From Dehalococcoidia bacterium (lineage in GTDB: Bacteria > Chloroflexota > Dehalococcoidia > Lucifugimonadales > SHYT01), in the NCBI GenBank assembly GCA_009693055.1, contig SHYA01000001.1:248001-312000 (forward strand): a DNA stretch of 64,000 nucleotides. The letters are read 5' to 3'. The translations under genes and the position numbers were made by a program. This document shows, piece after piece, positions 12,250 to 21,359 of the stretch. The notes beneath the pieces are model-generated. The model saw only the letters and a list, made by a program, of their open reading frames with translations. It was not told the origin of the DNA and searched no databases. Position 1 is the first letter of the stretch. Each line of letters starts with the position of its first letter.

Positions 12250-12272
12250 GCGCTCACCGCACAGGCGTCATT

Positions 12273-12306
12273 AAAGAAGGGGCTGTCACTAGACAGCCCC
12301 TTCTTT
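12273..12306. terminator. Bidirectional intrinsic terminator
   Basis: Perfect 15-bp stem AAAGAAGGGGCTGTC-ACTA-GACAGCCCCTTCTTT with T/A-rich ends, between convergent genes. Confidence 0.85.
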
Positions 12307-12336
12307 GTTGCTCAGCCTCACTCCCAGACTCCGGTG

Positions 12337-13152
12337 TCAGCGTTCTTGATGCTGGGCGCGGTCTCGCACCGCCTCCTCCCTCTCAGCCTTGGCGAACCAG
12401 ACGAAGAACACTGCCCCAAAAACGGCGAAGAGGATAAAGGCGAAGGGGCCCCACATGATGGCGCCGCCTATCTGCTGGTCCATGTGGGCTGAGATACCGC
12501 CAATCCGAGGCGCCTCCATATAGTGATCATAGAGAGGCTTTCCCGCCAGCGTCAGGATGGCGGCCAGGAGCTTTTGCGGGAAGGCCACGGCGAACAGGTA
12601 GAAGAGCTGCCCGGCGTAGGAAAGCCGAGGGTGCTCCGGCAACGGGCTGAGCACCGGCCACCACAAAAGCAGCGCAACAAACAGGAAAAGGGCGTGCTGG
12701 AGGTAGTGTAAGCCGTGGACCTCCAACACACTGTTGTAGAAGACAGGAACGTGCCAGACGAGGAGGACGACGTTGAAGAGGACGCCGGCCACGATGGGCT
12801 TGGTGAGGACGCGGACGACCGGCTGGACCCACGCGAGCGTGGTGACCGGGCGGAGCAGCCATTCAGGCGTCCCAAGAAGAAGCAAGGGAGGCGCCGCCAG
12901 GAGCAGCAGAAGGTGCTGGCTCATGTGGGCCGTGAAGAGATAGTTCTCGCTCAGCCCGTGGAGCGGCGTGCCCTCCACAAGGCCTATGACGAGTAGGCCG
13001 AGGGTGAAGAAGATGGCCTTGCACCTGTCAAAGCGGTCAGCCCAACTGAACTCTTTACGGAGCGGCTCCACGGCAAAGAGGTAGAGCCCTTGGATGGCGA
13101 GGAGGATCGCCCACGCGGTAGGGTGCCACTCTTTCCAAGCGAACCATTCCAT
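12337..13152 (-). CDS. ctaG: caa3-type cytochrome c oxidase assembly factor CtaG
   Basis: TAHMSQHLLLLLAAPPLLLLGTPEW; multi-TM; in the cox cluster. Confidence 0.88.
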   Translation of the reverse strand: MEWFAWKEWHPTAWAILLAIQGLYLFAVEPLRKEFSWADRFDRCKAIFFTLGLLVIGLVEGTPLHGLSENYLFTAHMSQHLLLLLAAPPLLLLGTPEWLLRPVTTLAWVQPVVRVLTKPIVAGVLFNVVLLVWHVPVFYNSVLEVHGLHYLQHALFLFVALLLWWPVLSPLPEHPRLSYAGQLFYLFAVAFPQKLLAAILTLAGKPLYDHYMEAPRIGGISAHMDQQIGGAIMWGPFAFILFAVFGAVFFVWFAKAEREEAVRDRAQHQER

Positions 13153-13214
13153 CGCCGCACCCCACCTACCAACGCCTCACCAGCGCGTGCCTCCTCAGAG
13201 GAGGGCGCCCGGCC

Positions 13215-13535
13215 CTAGACAAAAATGGTCTTGAACAGGGCGATCAGGCCGAGGACAATGCTCGCGGCCAGCAACAACGCCCCAACGAAGAAGCCGGAGA
13301 ACAGGCGGGAATCGTACCGCAGGTGCATGTAGAACATGACCACCAGTGCAAACTTCACGACGGAGAGGATGAAGAACACGGGAATAACGATATCGTTGAG
13401 GGCATTAATGTAGAGGAGGCCAATCTCAGCGACGGTGATGAGGCCGAGGGCTGCTGCCACCTTGGCGTAGGTGATGGGCGTGGGGTGCACGGGCTCCCGC
13501 CGGTGTGCTTGCGTCGTCTGCGTGTGCTGCGCCAT
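13215..13535 (-). CDS. ctaF: Cytochrome c oxidase subunit IV
   Basis: FILSVVKFALVVMFYMHLRYDSRLFSGFF; internal start MAQHTQ. Confidence 0.88.
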   Translation of the reverse strand: MAQHTQTTQAHRREPVHPTPITYAKVAAALGLITVAEIGLLYINALNDIVIPVFFILSVVKFALVVMFYMHLRYDSRLFSGFFVGALLLAASIVLGLIALFKTIFV

Positions 13536-13563
13536 GGTTACGCTCCTGCTGAGTCCTAGACCG

Positions 13564-14178
13564 TCACTGTCCGCCGGCCACGCCCGAGAGGTAGACGACC
13601 GTGAAGATGACGATCCACACGATGTCAACGAAGTGCCAGTACAGGCCGGCGATGTCCACGACGTGGTTCTTGTCGGCGCCAAGTTTGCCCCTGAGCGAGA
13701 GGATGAAGAGGCTGAGCAACCAGACGACGCCGATGGTGACGTGGGCGCCGTGGAAGCCGGTCAGCGTGAAGAAGGTGGTGCCGAACAGATTGGTCCTGGG
13801 CGTCAAGCCTTCGTGGGCAAACGCCTGGAACTCAAAGACCTGGAAGCCCAGGAACGTGGCGCCCAGGATGGCGGTGCACAGCACCCAGGTGCGGAAGGCG
13901 CGGTAGTCACCACGGGTGTGGGCTGCCAGCGACAGGACAAACATGAAGCTGCTCATGAGCAGCACGAAGGTGCTGATAGAGGTGACGGGAATGTCCAGGA
14001 TCTCCTGTGGCGTGGGCCCCGTCACGCTCTTCCCGAAGTGGATGAGGTACGTGGCGATGAACGAGCCGAAGAAGAGGCAGTCGGACGCCAGGAAGAGCCA
14101 CATGAGGAGCTTCCGGTTGTCCAGCCCCGTGCTCGTCGGATGCTCTGGCGCGTGCTGCGCTTGCGCTCGTTGACTCAC
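13564..14178 (-). CDS. ctaE: Cytochrome c oxidase subunit III
   Basis: TFFTLTGFHGAHVTIG, YWHFVDIVWIVIFTVVYL. Confidence 0.94.
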   Translation of the reverse strand: MSQRAQAQHAPEHPTSTGLDNRKLLMWLFLASDCLFFGSFIATYLIHFGKSVTGPTPQEILDIPVTSISTFVLLMSSFMFVLSLAAHTRGDYRAFRTWVLCTAILGATFLGFQVFEFQAFAHEGLTPRTNLFGTTFFTLTGFHGAHVTIGVVWLLSLFILSLRGKLGADKNHVVDIAGLYWHFVDIVWIVIFTVVYLSGVAGGQ

Positions 14179-14202
14179 TGCGACCTCGTCTCCTAGATGC
14201 CT

Positions 14203-16053
14203 CTAGTGGCGTTCCTGCTTCAAGGCAGGCTGCCGGTACCAGCCAAACACGCTGACCGCCGCGAAAGCGACGCCGACCATGATGACTGAGTAGTGGTAAA
14301 CCAGGCCGTAAGCCGCAATCATCAGGCCGGCGGAAACCAGCAGCGGCCAGTAGGAAGGGTTCGGGATGTGGATTGCCTCATGGCCGGCGGTGTGCTCCTG
14401 GCCGTGGCCGTTGGCGCCGCCCGCGGGAACAGGGAGAGCGTGGGGATGCTTCTGCTCCCAGAAGGCGTCCAGGCCGTGGACGGTCGGGATGGTGTCAAAG
14501 TTGTGCTCAGGCGGTGGTGATGCGATGGACCACTCCAATGTGCGGGCGTCCCACGGGTCGTTCCCTGCCCGCTCGCCCTTGCGAACCGAACGGGTGAAGT
14601 TGTGCATGAAGACCAGAATCCCGGCGAGGAGGAAGAACACGCCGGTGGTGGCCACCATGTTCCAGGCGTCCCACCCCATGCCCTCCGCGTAGGTGTACTG
14701 CCGGCGCGGCATACCGTCCAACCCCAGGAAGTGCATGGGCATGAAGGTCACATTGAACCCGATGAAGATAAGCCAGAAGCTCAATTGCCCCAGCTTTTCG
14801 CTTAACAATCTGCCCGTCGCCTTTGGAAACCAGTAGTAGATACCCGCGAAGATGCCGAAGATGGAGCCGCCGAAGAGGACGTAGTGGATGTGGGCCACGA
14901 TGAAGTAGGTGTCCTGCTGCTGCCCGTCTGATGGGGAGGCGGCGTGCATGAGGCCGCTCAGACCGCCAATGATGAACATGGCCACAAAGCCGAGGGCGAA
15001 CAGCATGGGAGTGGTGAACCGGATAGAGCCGCCCCACAAGGTCCCAATCCAGTTGAAGATCTTGACCCCCGTGGGCACGGCGATGGTTATGGTGGTGAGC
15101 GTGAAGAGGGTGTTCGCCACCGGCCCCATGCCTACGGTGAACATGTGGTGCGCCCAGACCATCCAGCCCATCACGCCTATGGATATACCCGAGAAGACGA
15201 TGAACCGATAGCCGAAGAGCGGCTTGCGGGAGAAGACGGGCAGTACCTCGGAGACGATGCCCATCGCCGGGAGGATCAGGATGTACACCTCGGGGTGGCC
15301 GAACACCCAGAACAAATGCTGCCACAGGATAGGGGTGCTGCCTGCCGCGACGTTGAAGAAGTTGAAGCCCCACGTGCGGTCAAAGACCAGCTCGATGAGG
15401 GCCACGGTGATGACGGGGAAGGCCGTGATGAGGAGCATGGCGACCACGAGGGTCATCCAGGTGAACACCGGCATGCGGGTAAGCGACATGCCCGGCGCCC
15501 GCATGTTGACGATAGTGACGATGAAGTTCAGAGCCGCGGCGGTGGAAGAGATGCCGAGAAGCATCAGGCTGATCGCCCAGAAATCCACGCCGTTGCCCGG
15601 GTTGTGGGACAGGCCGGTCAGCGGAGAGTAGGCGAACCAGCCGGCGTTGAGGGCTCCTCCCAGGAACCAGCTTGTGTTCAGCATGACGCCGCCGGCAAGG
15701 AACAGCCAGTAGCTGAAGGCGTTCAGGCGGGGGAACGCCACGTCCCGTGCGCCGATCTGGAGTGGGATGATGATGTTAAAGAACGCCGCACTCAGCGGCA
15801 TGACGCCCAGGAAGATCATGGTGGTCCCGTGCATGCTGAAGAGCTGGTTGTAATTGTCCGCAGGGATGAGCCCTTGCTCTGGCGCGGCCAGCTGGAGGCG
15901 CATCACGAGCGCCTCTATGCCGCCAAACAGGAAAAAGATGAACGCAGTGACGCCGTACAGGGCGCCAATCTTCTTGTGGTCAACGGTCGTGACCCACGAC
16001 TGCACGCCGGCCCAGAATGCGCTCCGCGGGTATGCAGCCGTAGCAGTAGCCAT
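14203..16053 (-). CDS. ctaD: Cytochrome c oxidase subunit I
   Basis: WQHLFWVFGHPEVYILILPAMGIVSE, MVWAHHMFTVGM, TYFIVAHIHYVLFGG. Confidence 0.97.
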   Translation of the reverse strand: MATATAAYPRSAFWAGVQSWVTTVDHKKIGALYGVTAFIFFLFGGIEALVMRLQLAAPEQGLIPADNYNQLFSMHGTTMIFLGVMPLSAAFFNIIIPLQIGARDVAFPRLNAFSYWLFLAGGVMLNTSWFLGGALNAGWFAYSPLTGLSHNPGNGVDFWAISLMLLGISSTAAALNFIVTIVNMRAPGMSLTRMPVFTWMTLVVAMLLITAFPVITVALIELVFDRTWGFNFFNVAAGSTPILWQHLFWVFGHPEVYILILPAMGIVSEVLPVFSRKPLFGYRFIVFSGISIGVMGWMVWAHHMFTVGMGPVANTLFTLTTITIAVPTGVKIFNWIGTLWGGSIRFTTPMLFALGFVAMFIIGGLSGLMHAASPSDGQQQDTYFIVAHIHYVLFGGSIFGIFAGIYYWFPKATGRLLSEKLGQLSFWLIFIGFNVTFMPMHFLGLDGMPRRQYTYAEGMGWDAWNMVATTGVFFLLAGILVFMHNFTRSVRKGERAGNDPWDARTLEWSIASPPPEHNFDTIPTVHGLDAFWEQKHPHALPVPAGGANGHGQEHTAGHEAIHIPNPSYWPLLVSAGLMIAAYGLVYHYSVIMVGVAFAAVSVFGWYRQPALKQERH

Positions 16054-16150
16054 AGCTAACTCCTGGGGCCTCTCGTGGAACTTTCGTAGCCCTGTGTCAC
16101 TTTGTGTTCAGCCCCTCAACTCCGTGAATGCGCGATAGAGAACTGCAAGA

Positions 16151-17188
16151 CTACTGCAGGCTTTGAAGGTAGGCCGCGAGCGCCTTGAGCTCGTCTTCCG
16201 TGAACTTGCCCTTGGTGATCAGTGTGCCCATGAGGTTGCCTGGCTTCAGGTCGTTCGGATCGCTGAGCCACTTTATCAAGTTGGCTTCGGTGTTGTCCAG
16301 CATGCCCGCTGCGATGGTGGTGCGGCTTCCCACATGCGTAAGGTTAGGCCCTGCCTTGGCGTTGGCGTTGGTGCCCATGACGGTGTGGCAGGCGAGGCAC
16401 AGCCCCTTGCCCATGAAGAGCTGTTCGCCCGTGGCGGCCAGTCCGGAGGTTGGCCGCGCGGGCTCCTTCTGCTTGGCCACCCAGGCGGCGAATCCGTCGT
16501 CGGTGTCCACAACGGCCCGGAACCGCATGAAAGCGTGCGACTCACCACAGAACTCGGCGCAGTGGCCGTAGTATTCTCCTGGCTCCGAACCTTGGAGCCA
16601 CATCCTGTTTGCTCGGCCCGGGACGACGTCCACCTTGCCGCCCAGCTTGGGGATCCAGAAGCTATGGATGACGTCGGGGCTCTTCAGCGTGAACACAACC
16701 TTCTTGTCGACCGGCATGTGGACCTCGTTGGCGGTGGTCACTCCAAGCGCGGGGTAGTTGAACTCCCACCACCACTGGTGCGCGACGACCTCAACTTCCA
16801 GGTCGCCTTGCTCTGGAACGTCATAGATCCGCCAGAGCGTGATGAGGGTGGGGACCGCGACGATGGCCATGATGACGGCGGGAGCAATGGTCCAGCCGAT
16901 CTCCAGTCGCGAGTGACCGTGCACCTGAGGGGGGATGGCATCGCCCGGACGCGCGCGGAAACGGAAGACGGCGAAGACGAAGGCCCCTTCTACGATGATA
17001 AAGACGAAGACCGCAGCCCAGAAGATCCACCAGAAGAGGTTGAGCTGGTCCTCAGCGACTTTGCCGCTGGCGTCAAACGTGGACATGTTGTGGTCAGGAG
17101 TATAGCCCGCCAGTAGGATCCACGCGAGAAAGGCGCCGGGAACCACGATCGCCGCAATGAGCGGCAGCAGCCACTTGCGCCGGTTCAA
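16151..17188 (-). CDS. ctaC: Cytochrome c oxidase subunit II with C-terminal cytochrome c domain
   Basis: CuA site GHCAEFCGESHAFMRF; CLACH heme motif; TTG start 17188 preceded by AGGAGGT. Confidence 0.94.
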   Translation of the reverse strand: MNRRKWLLPLIAAIVVPGAFLAWILLAGYTPDHNMSTFDASGKVAEDQLNLFWWIFWAAVFVFIIVEGAFVFAVFRFRARPGDAIPPQVHGHSRLEIGWTIAPAVIMAIVAVPTLITLWRIYDVPEQGDLEVEVVAHQWWWEFNYPALGVTTANEVHMPVDKKVVFTLKSPDVIHSFWIPKLGGKVDVVPGRANRMWLQGSEPGEYYGHCAEFCGESHAFMRFRAVVDTDDGFAAWVAKQKEPARPTSGLAATGEQLFMGKGLCLACHTVMGTNANAKAGPNLTHVGSRTTIAAGMLDNTEANLIKWLSDPNDLKPGNLMGTLITKGKFTEDELKALAAYLQSLQ

Positions 17189-17453
17189 GACGACCTCCTG
17201 CCGAATGCCCGGCACCGTCCCAGGCGAGGCCCCAAATGTGGGGACATTCACGTGCCCAGCGGGCGCACCACCACCCCTTCCCAACGGCCCAGCGGTAAGA
17301 TATATCACACTCGGTAAGCCAGGTCAACCTCCGCGTTGCTCAGCGGGTGCTCGGAAGGGGCCCACAGGCGGGAATCGAAACCTCTCGCCTGACCGCTTGC
17401 TTAGGGGCCGCGACCGCGCGACAATAGCCGAGGAGGGATCCGAAAGGAGAGCT

Positions 17454-17654
17454 ATGCGTGGGTTGGTGGGGTTACCTGAGCTCCTCGTCATCTTGGTGGT
17501 CGTGCTGCTCCTGTTTGGCGCCACTCGGCTGCCGAAGCTCGCCAAGTCCCTGGGTGAAGCGGTGCATGAGTTCCGCAAGGGTACTGAGGAAGAGCAGCCT
17601 CAACAACGGCGAAAAACCAAGGCGCACACGAAAGACACCTCGAACGAGGCTTAA
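17454..17654 (+). CDS. tatA: Sec-independent translocase TatA/E
   Basis: 66 aa; PELLVILVVVLLLFGATRLPKLAKSLGEAVHEFRKG; AAAGGAG RBS. Confidence 0.9.
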   Translation: MRGLVGLPELLVILVVVLLLFGATRLPKLAKSLGEAVHEFRKGTEEEQPQQRRKTKAHTKDTSNEA

Positions 17655-17748
17655 CGCGCCCGGGTTCTTCTTAAAGAGCGTCTCGTTCGTGCTTATCCCA
17701 GCCCTGTTGTGAGAAGCCCGGCGAGTCCGTTGACGTGAGAGAGGTGGG

Positions 17749-18324
17749 ATGCTCCGGCGAGGACTGAGGCTGCCAGCCGGCTACCCGAGAAGGGTTGCGG
17801 AAAGGGCTGGCCCGCGCGCAGGCTCGCCCACGTTCGTCGCGATAGACTTTGAAACAGCGGGCTACCAGCCCGACAGCGCGTGCGCCGTTGCGGTGGTCCG
17901 GGTTGAGGGGGGGCAGGTGGTCCGCCGGGAAGTGCGCTTGTTGCGTCCTCCGCGTCAGGAGGTCCTTTTTAGTCACCTGCACGGGATAACGTGGGCGACG
18001 GTTGCGCACAAGGAGACCTTCGTGCAAAGCTGGCCGTCTCTGGCGGAGCTGCTGGAGGGGGCGCAGTTCCTGGCCGCCCACAACGCCGCGTTTGACCGGG
18101 GGGTTCTGAGCGCCTGCTGCGCGGCGGCTGGCCTTGAGGCCCCTGCCTTGCCGTTTGTGTGCACCGTGCGGCTTGCCCGGCGCGTATGGGGCATCTATCC
18201 CACCAGGTTGCCGGACGTCTGCGCCCGCCTGGGTCTTCCCCTGCACCACCACAATGCGCTCTCCGACGCCGAGGCGTGCGCCGGAATAGTCGTGGCGGCC
18301 CTGCGTCAGGGCGCGCGGTTCTGA
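17749..18324 (+). CDS. DnaQ-like 3'-5' exonuclease (DEDDh)
   Basis: AIDFETAG, HNAAFDRGVL, HNALSDAEACAGIV; start uncertain. Confidence 0.85.
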   Translation: MLRRGLRLPAGYPRRVAERAGPRAGSPTFVAIDFETAGYQPDSACAVAVVRVEGGQVVRREVRLLRPPRQEVLFSHLHGITWATVAHKETFVQSWPSLAELLEGAQFLAAHNAAFDRGVLSACCAAAGLEAPALPFVCTVRLARRVWGIYPTRLPDVCARLGLPLHHHNALSDAEACAGIVVAALRQGARF

Positions 18325-18331
18325 GGGCTTG

Positions 18332-19180
18332 CTAGCCGCGCTTGGGCCAGGCGGAGGATGGCGCGCCGAACACCTGGGCGCGGTTGGCCGCGCGGGACGC
18401 GAGCCAGTACAGCCCCATCGCCACCACGACCACGGCCGCCCCGCCAACGGCGTCCAGCATGTAGTGGTTGCCCGTTCCCACAATGGTGAGAAAGGTGACG
18501 GAGGGGTAGAGGACGCCGGCAGCCTTAAGCCACCAGGGGCCGGTGTTCCAGAACATGATGCCGATGAGGAACGTCCAGCCGAAGTGCAGGCTGGGCATCG
18601 CGGCGTAGGCGTTGTAGTACGACTGCGCCTCGTGGCTTGTCAGAAAGCTCGGCCCGAACCGGAGCGCGGAATCCACAAAGCCGTGGTACGCCATCATCCT
18701 CGGTGGCGCGAGAGGGAAGATGGCGAAGACGACCAGTGCGATGCCAAAGGTCAGAAGGAAAGCGTTCCGATAGAAAACGTAGCGCCCCCGGTTGGTGTAA
18801 AACATGAAGATGGCGGCACTGGCGATAATCGGCCAGAAGGTGAGCATGTACAGCCAGTTGAACGTCTGGATGAGCCAGAGGGCGTGGTCAATCATCCAGC
18901 GCTGGAACTGCGTCTCCCACAGATTGAAGAGGGCTTTCTCAAACCGTACTAGGTTTTCAGCATTCAGGTACGCAACGAAAGCGGAATCCTCGTGAAAGAC
19001 CAGACGGCGGGTGAACAGGTAAGCGAAGTAGGCGGCGCCAACCAGAATCACTTCGCGGGCGAATGCCAGCCGCCCGGAGCTTAGAGCGTAGGCGGAGGAG
19101 GCCACCAAAGAGCGCAGCTCGGCCCCTCTACGGGCCCCCGCTGGACCTATCTGGGACAAAGGACCCCGCTCATGTCTCAT
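18332..19180 (-). CDS. PAP2-superfamily membrane protein, paralog 1 (PAP2_3/Aur1-like)
   Basis: YNAYAAMPSLHFGW...GTGNHYMLDAVGG. Confidence 0.82.
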   Translation of the reverse strand: MRHERGPLSQIGPAGARRGAELRSLVASSAYALSSGRLAFAREVILVGAAYFAYLFTRRLVFHEDSAFVAYLNAENLVRFEKALFNLWETQFQRWMIDHALWLIQTFNWLYMLTFWPIIASAAIFMFYTNRGRYVFYRNAFLLTFGIALVVFAIFPLAPPRMMAYHGFVDSALRFGPSFLTSHEAQSYYNAYAAMPSLHFGWTFLIGIMFWNTGPWWLKAAGVLYPSVTFLTIVGTGNHYMLDAVGGAAVVVVAMGLYWLASRAANRAQVFGAPSSAWPKRG

Positions 19181-19271
19181 GAGGGTGAGCAGCCATCCTT
19201 AGACTCTGGTTCCAACCCCTGGAGCCCTCGCTTCTGAAACGTTGGTTTCTTTGAGAGGATACCTGGGCGTG

Positions 19272-20150
19272 TCAACTCCTGGGCCCTCTCGCGGCTTTGT
19301 CTGGCCACATCCGGGCGAGCGGCCTGAGGACCCCGCGCGACAACAGCGGCTCGGTCTTCGGGCGGCTGGGCAGAAGCGCCGCGTAGAGGAGTACGGAGGC
19401 CAAGACCATCACACCCGCGCCAACGGCGTCAAGCATGCAGTGGTTGCCTGTGCCGACTATGGCCAGGAAGGTGACGGTTGGGTAGAGAACGCCGGCAGCT
19501 TTGAGCCACAGCGGCCCTGTACGCCAGAACATGACGCCAAGAAGGAGCGTCAAGCCGAAGTGGATGCTGGGCATGGCAGCAAAGGCATTGAAATACACCG
19601 CGCCGTCTCTCGTGTTGTAGAACGCGGGCCCCAGCCGTTCGATAGCGTCAATGAACTCGTAGTGGGTCATCATGCGGGGCGGAGCTAGAGGGAACGCCAT
19701 AAAGATGAGGAGCGCGACTACGAAGGTGAGAAGCACGACGTTTCGGCAGTACCGGTACCGCCCTCTGTTAGTGAAGAACATGACGACAGCGGTCAATGCG
19801 ACCATGGGCCACAAGGTGATGATGTAGAGCCAGTTGAGGCTTCGGATCGCCCACGTGGCCTGGTCAATGAGATAGCGCTCAAAGGTGACCTCCCAAAGTC
19901 CGAAGAGTTTCTCCTCAAAAGCGATAAGGTGCTCTGCGTGCACGAACGCCACGAACTCCCAGTTTTCTTGGAACAGTAGCCTCCTGCTGAACATGTAAGC
20001 GAAATAGACGGCTGCAAAGAGCACCAACTCCCTACTGAACAGGAGGTGAGTGCGGGAGAACACAAGCACCCCCAGACGACGCCACCGGCCTGCAGGGGTC
20101 GTGACAGGGGGGGGGGGGGCTTTGAGGCTCGCGGCCCTTTCGTGTTTCAT
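19272..20150 (-). CDS. PAP2-superfamily membrane protein, paralog 2
   Basis: FNAFAAMPSIHFGLTLLLGVMFWRTGPLWLKAAGVLYPTVTFLAIVGTGNHCMLDAVGAG; likely start MKHERAAS. Confidence 0.82.
   Translation of the reverse strand: MKHERAASLKAPPPPVTTPAGRWRRLGVLVFSRTHLLFSRELVLFAAVYFAYMFSRRLLFQENWEFVAFVHAEHLIAFEEKLFGLWEVTFERYLIDQATWAIRSLNWLYIITLWPMVALTAVVMFFTNRGRYRYCRNVVLLTFVVALLIFMAFPLAPPRMMTHYEFIDAIERLGPAFYNTRDGAVYFNAFAAMPSIHFGLTLLLGVMFWRTGPLWLKAAGVLYPTVTFLAIVGTGNHCMLDAVGAGVMVLASVLLYAALLPSRPKTEPLLSRGVLRPLARMWPDKAARGPRS
20107..20119. repeat. 13-bp homopolymeric G tract within PAP2 paralog 2 coding sequence
   Basis: Direct count of 13 G on + strand (APPPP codons on - strand). Confidence 0.85.
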
Positions 20151-20154
20151 CGCC

Positions 20155-21063
20155 CTAACGGCCGGGGCTTCGATCTGCTGCGGTCTGCCCGGTGGACGGC
20201 GCGGCGCGGTTTCCGCCCAGCCATTTGCTGAGGAACCCCTCGTAGAAGACGAGCGCCCCAAGGGTAAGGACGCCTCCGGCTACGGTGTCCAGGGCGAAGT
20301 GCATGCCGGTGGCGACGATGGCGAGGAAGGTCATGCTGGGATAAGGCACGCCGGCTATTTTAAGCCACCGCGGCCCGATGCGCCAGAACAGGATGCCGAA
20401 AAGGAGGCCCCACGCAAAGTGCAGGCTTGGCACCGCGGCAAAGGCGTTGTACCGGTCTTGGGCGGACTCGCTCAAGAGGGCGGAGGGACCGAGCTGCACC
20501 ACGGTGTCCACGAAAACGTACTGAGGGAGCATTCTCGGCGAAGCCACTGGGGCCAGCATGAAGACGACCAGCGCGACGGTGATGGTGATGAGGACGACGT
20601 TCCGGTAGAAGCGGTACCGGTCGCGGTTGAAGCAGTAGAGGACCACCGCTATGGCGGCGATGAGCGGCCAGAAGGTGAGGAAGTACACCCGGTTGAGCGC
20701 CCGGATGGCCCAAAGGGCGTTGTCCAGGAGCCAACCCTGAAGGTGTGCTTCCCATCGCGTGAAGCCCTTCGCCTCAAAATCGGCGAAGGCGATCCCGTTC
20801 CTACGCGCCACCTGTTCCGTGTCATGTCCAAAGACGAGCTTGCTGGTGAACAGGTAGAGGCCGTAAAGCCCAAGGTGGAGCAGCATCTCTCTAGCGAAGG
20901 CGAGCTTGCTCCACGGGAGGGGGGGGGCGAGCAAGGCGCGCAGCGTTGGCAGGGCACTTTCTCGCGCCCTTGAGGTGGCGGTGATGGACGTGCCGGTGTG
21001 CACCTGGCCCATATCAGCAGCTACATTCAGGTTGCATGCCGCAAGGCAATACGCATGCGGCAC
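20155..21063 (-). CDS. PAP2-superfamily membrane protein, paralog 3
   Basis: YNAFAAVPSLHFAWGLLFGILFWRIGPRWLKIAGVPYPSMTFLAIVATGMHFALDTVAGG. Confidence 0.8.
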   Translation of the reverse strand: MPHAYCLAACNLNVAADMGQVHTGTSITATSRARESALPTLRALLAPPLPWSKLAFAREMLLHLGLYGLYLFTSKLVFGHDTEQVARRNGIAFADFEAKGFTRWEAHLQGWLLDNALWAIRALNRVYFLTFWPLIAAIAVVLYCFNRDRYRFYRNVVLITITVALVVFMLAPVASPRMLPQYVFVDTVVQLGPSALLSESAQDRYNAFAAVPSLHFAWGLLFGILFWRIGPRWLKIAGVPYPSMTFLAIVATGMHFALDTVAGGVLTLGALVFYEGFLSKWLGGNRAAPSTGQTAADRSPGR

Positions 21064-21359
21064 AGGGCGCGTCGATGTGGGAGGCTCCAGGCTGTCCGAA
21101 TCGGCTCAGACCATCCTATGGGCGGCAAGCTCCTATTGCTGGCGGCTTCGGCCTAGTGTACCGGAAAGACTGGGCGGAAGGAAGAGACCTGGGGCAACAG
21201 GCCTGCTCGTCCTTGGCGTCCTTCGGTGCGGGAGATATGAGGACTGGCACGCTTGAAGGCTGCGCCTTCCGCACTGCACAGCACACCCGGGGTGCCGCAG
21301 GCGCGCGTCGGTTCGGGGCTGTCTGGGGTGCCGTATACTGAGGGCAAAGAGGGGCAGGT

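Noticed and set aside
14944-16059. 371-aa ORF antisense to ctaD, and similar long antisense ORFs (6096-7034, 10321-11532, 27797-29236, 30343-31467, 22128-23234)
   Set aside because: All mirror strongly supported genes; composition typical of GC-driven spurious ORFs.
17355-17400. tRNA T-arm-like GGGAATCGAAACCTC (reverse strand)
   Set aside because: No matching acceptor, D-arm or anticodon stem could be drawn around it.
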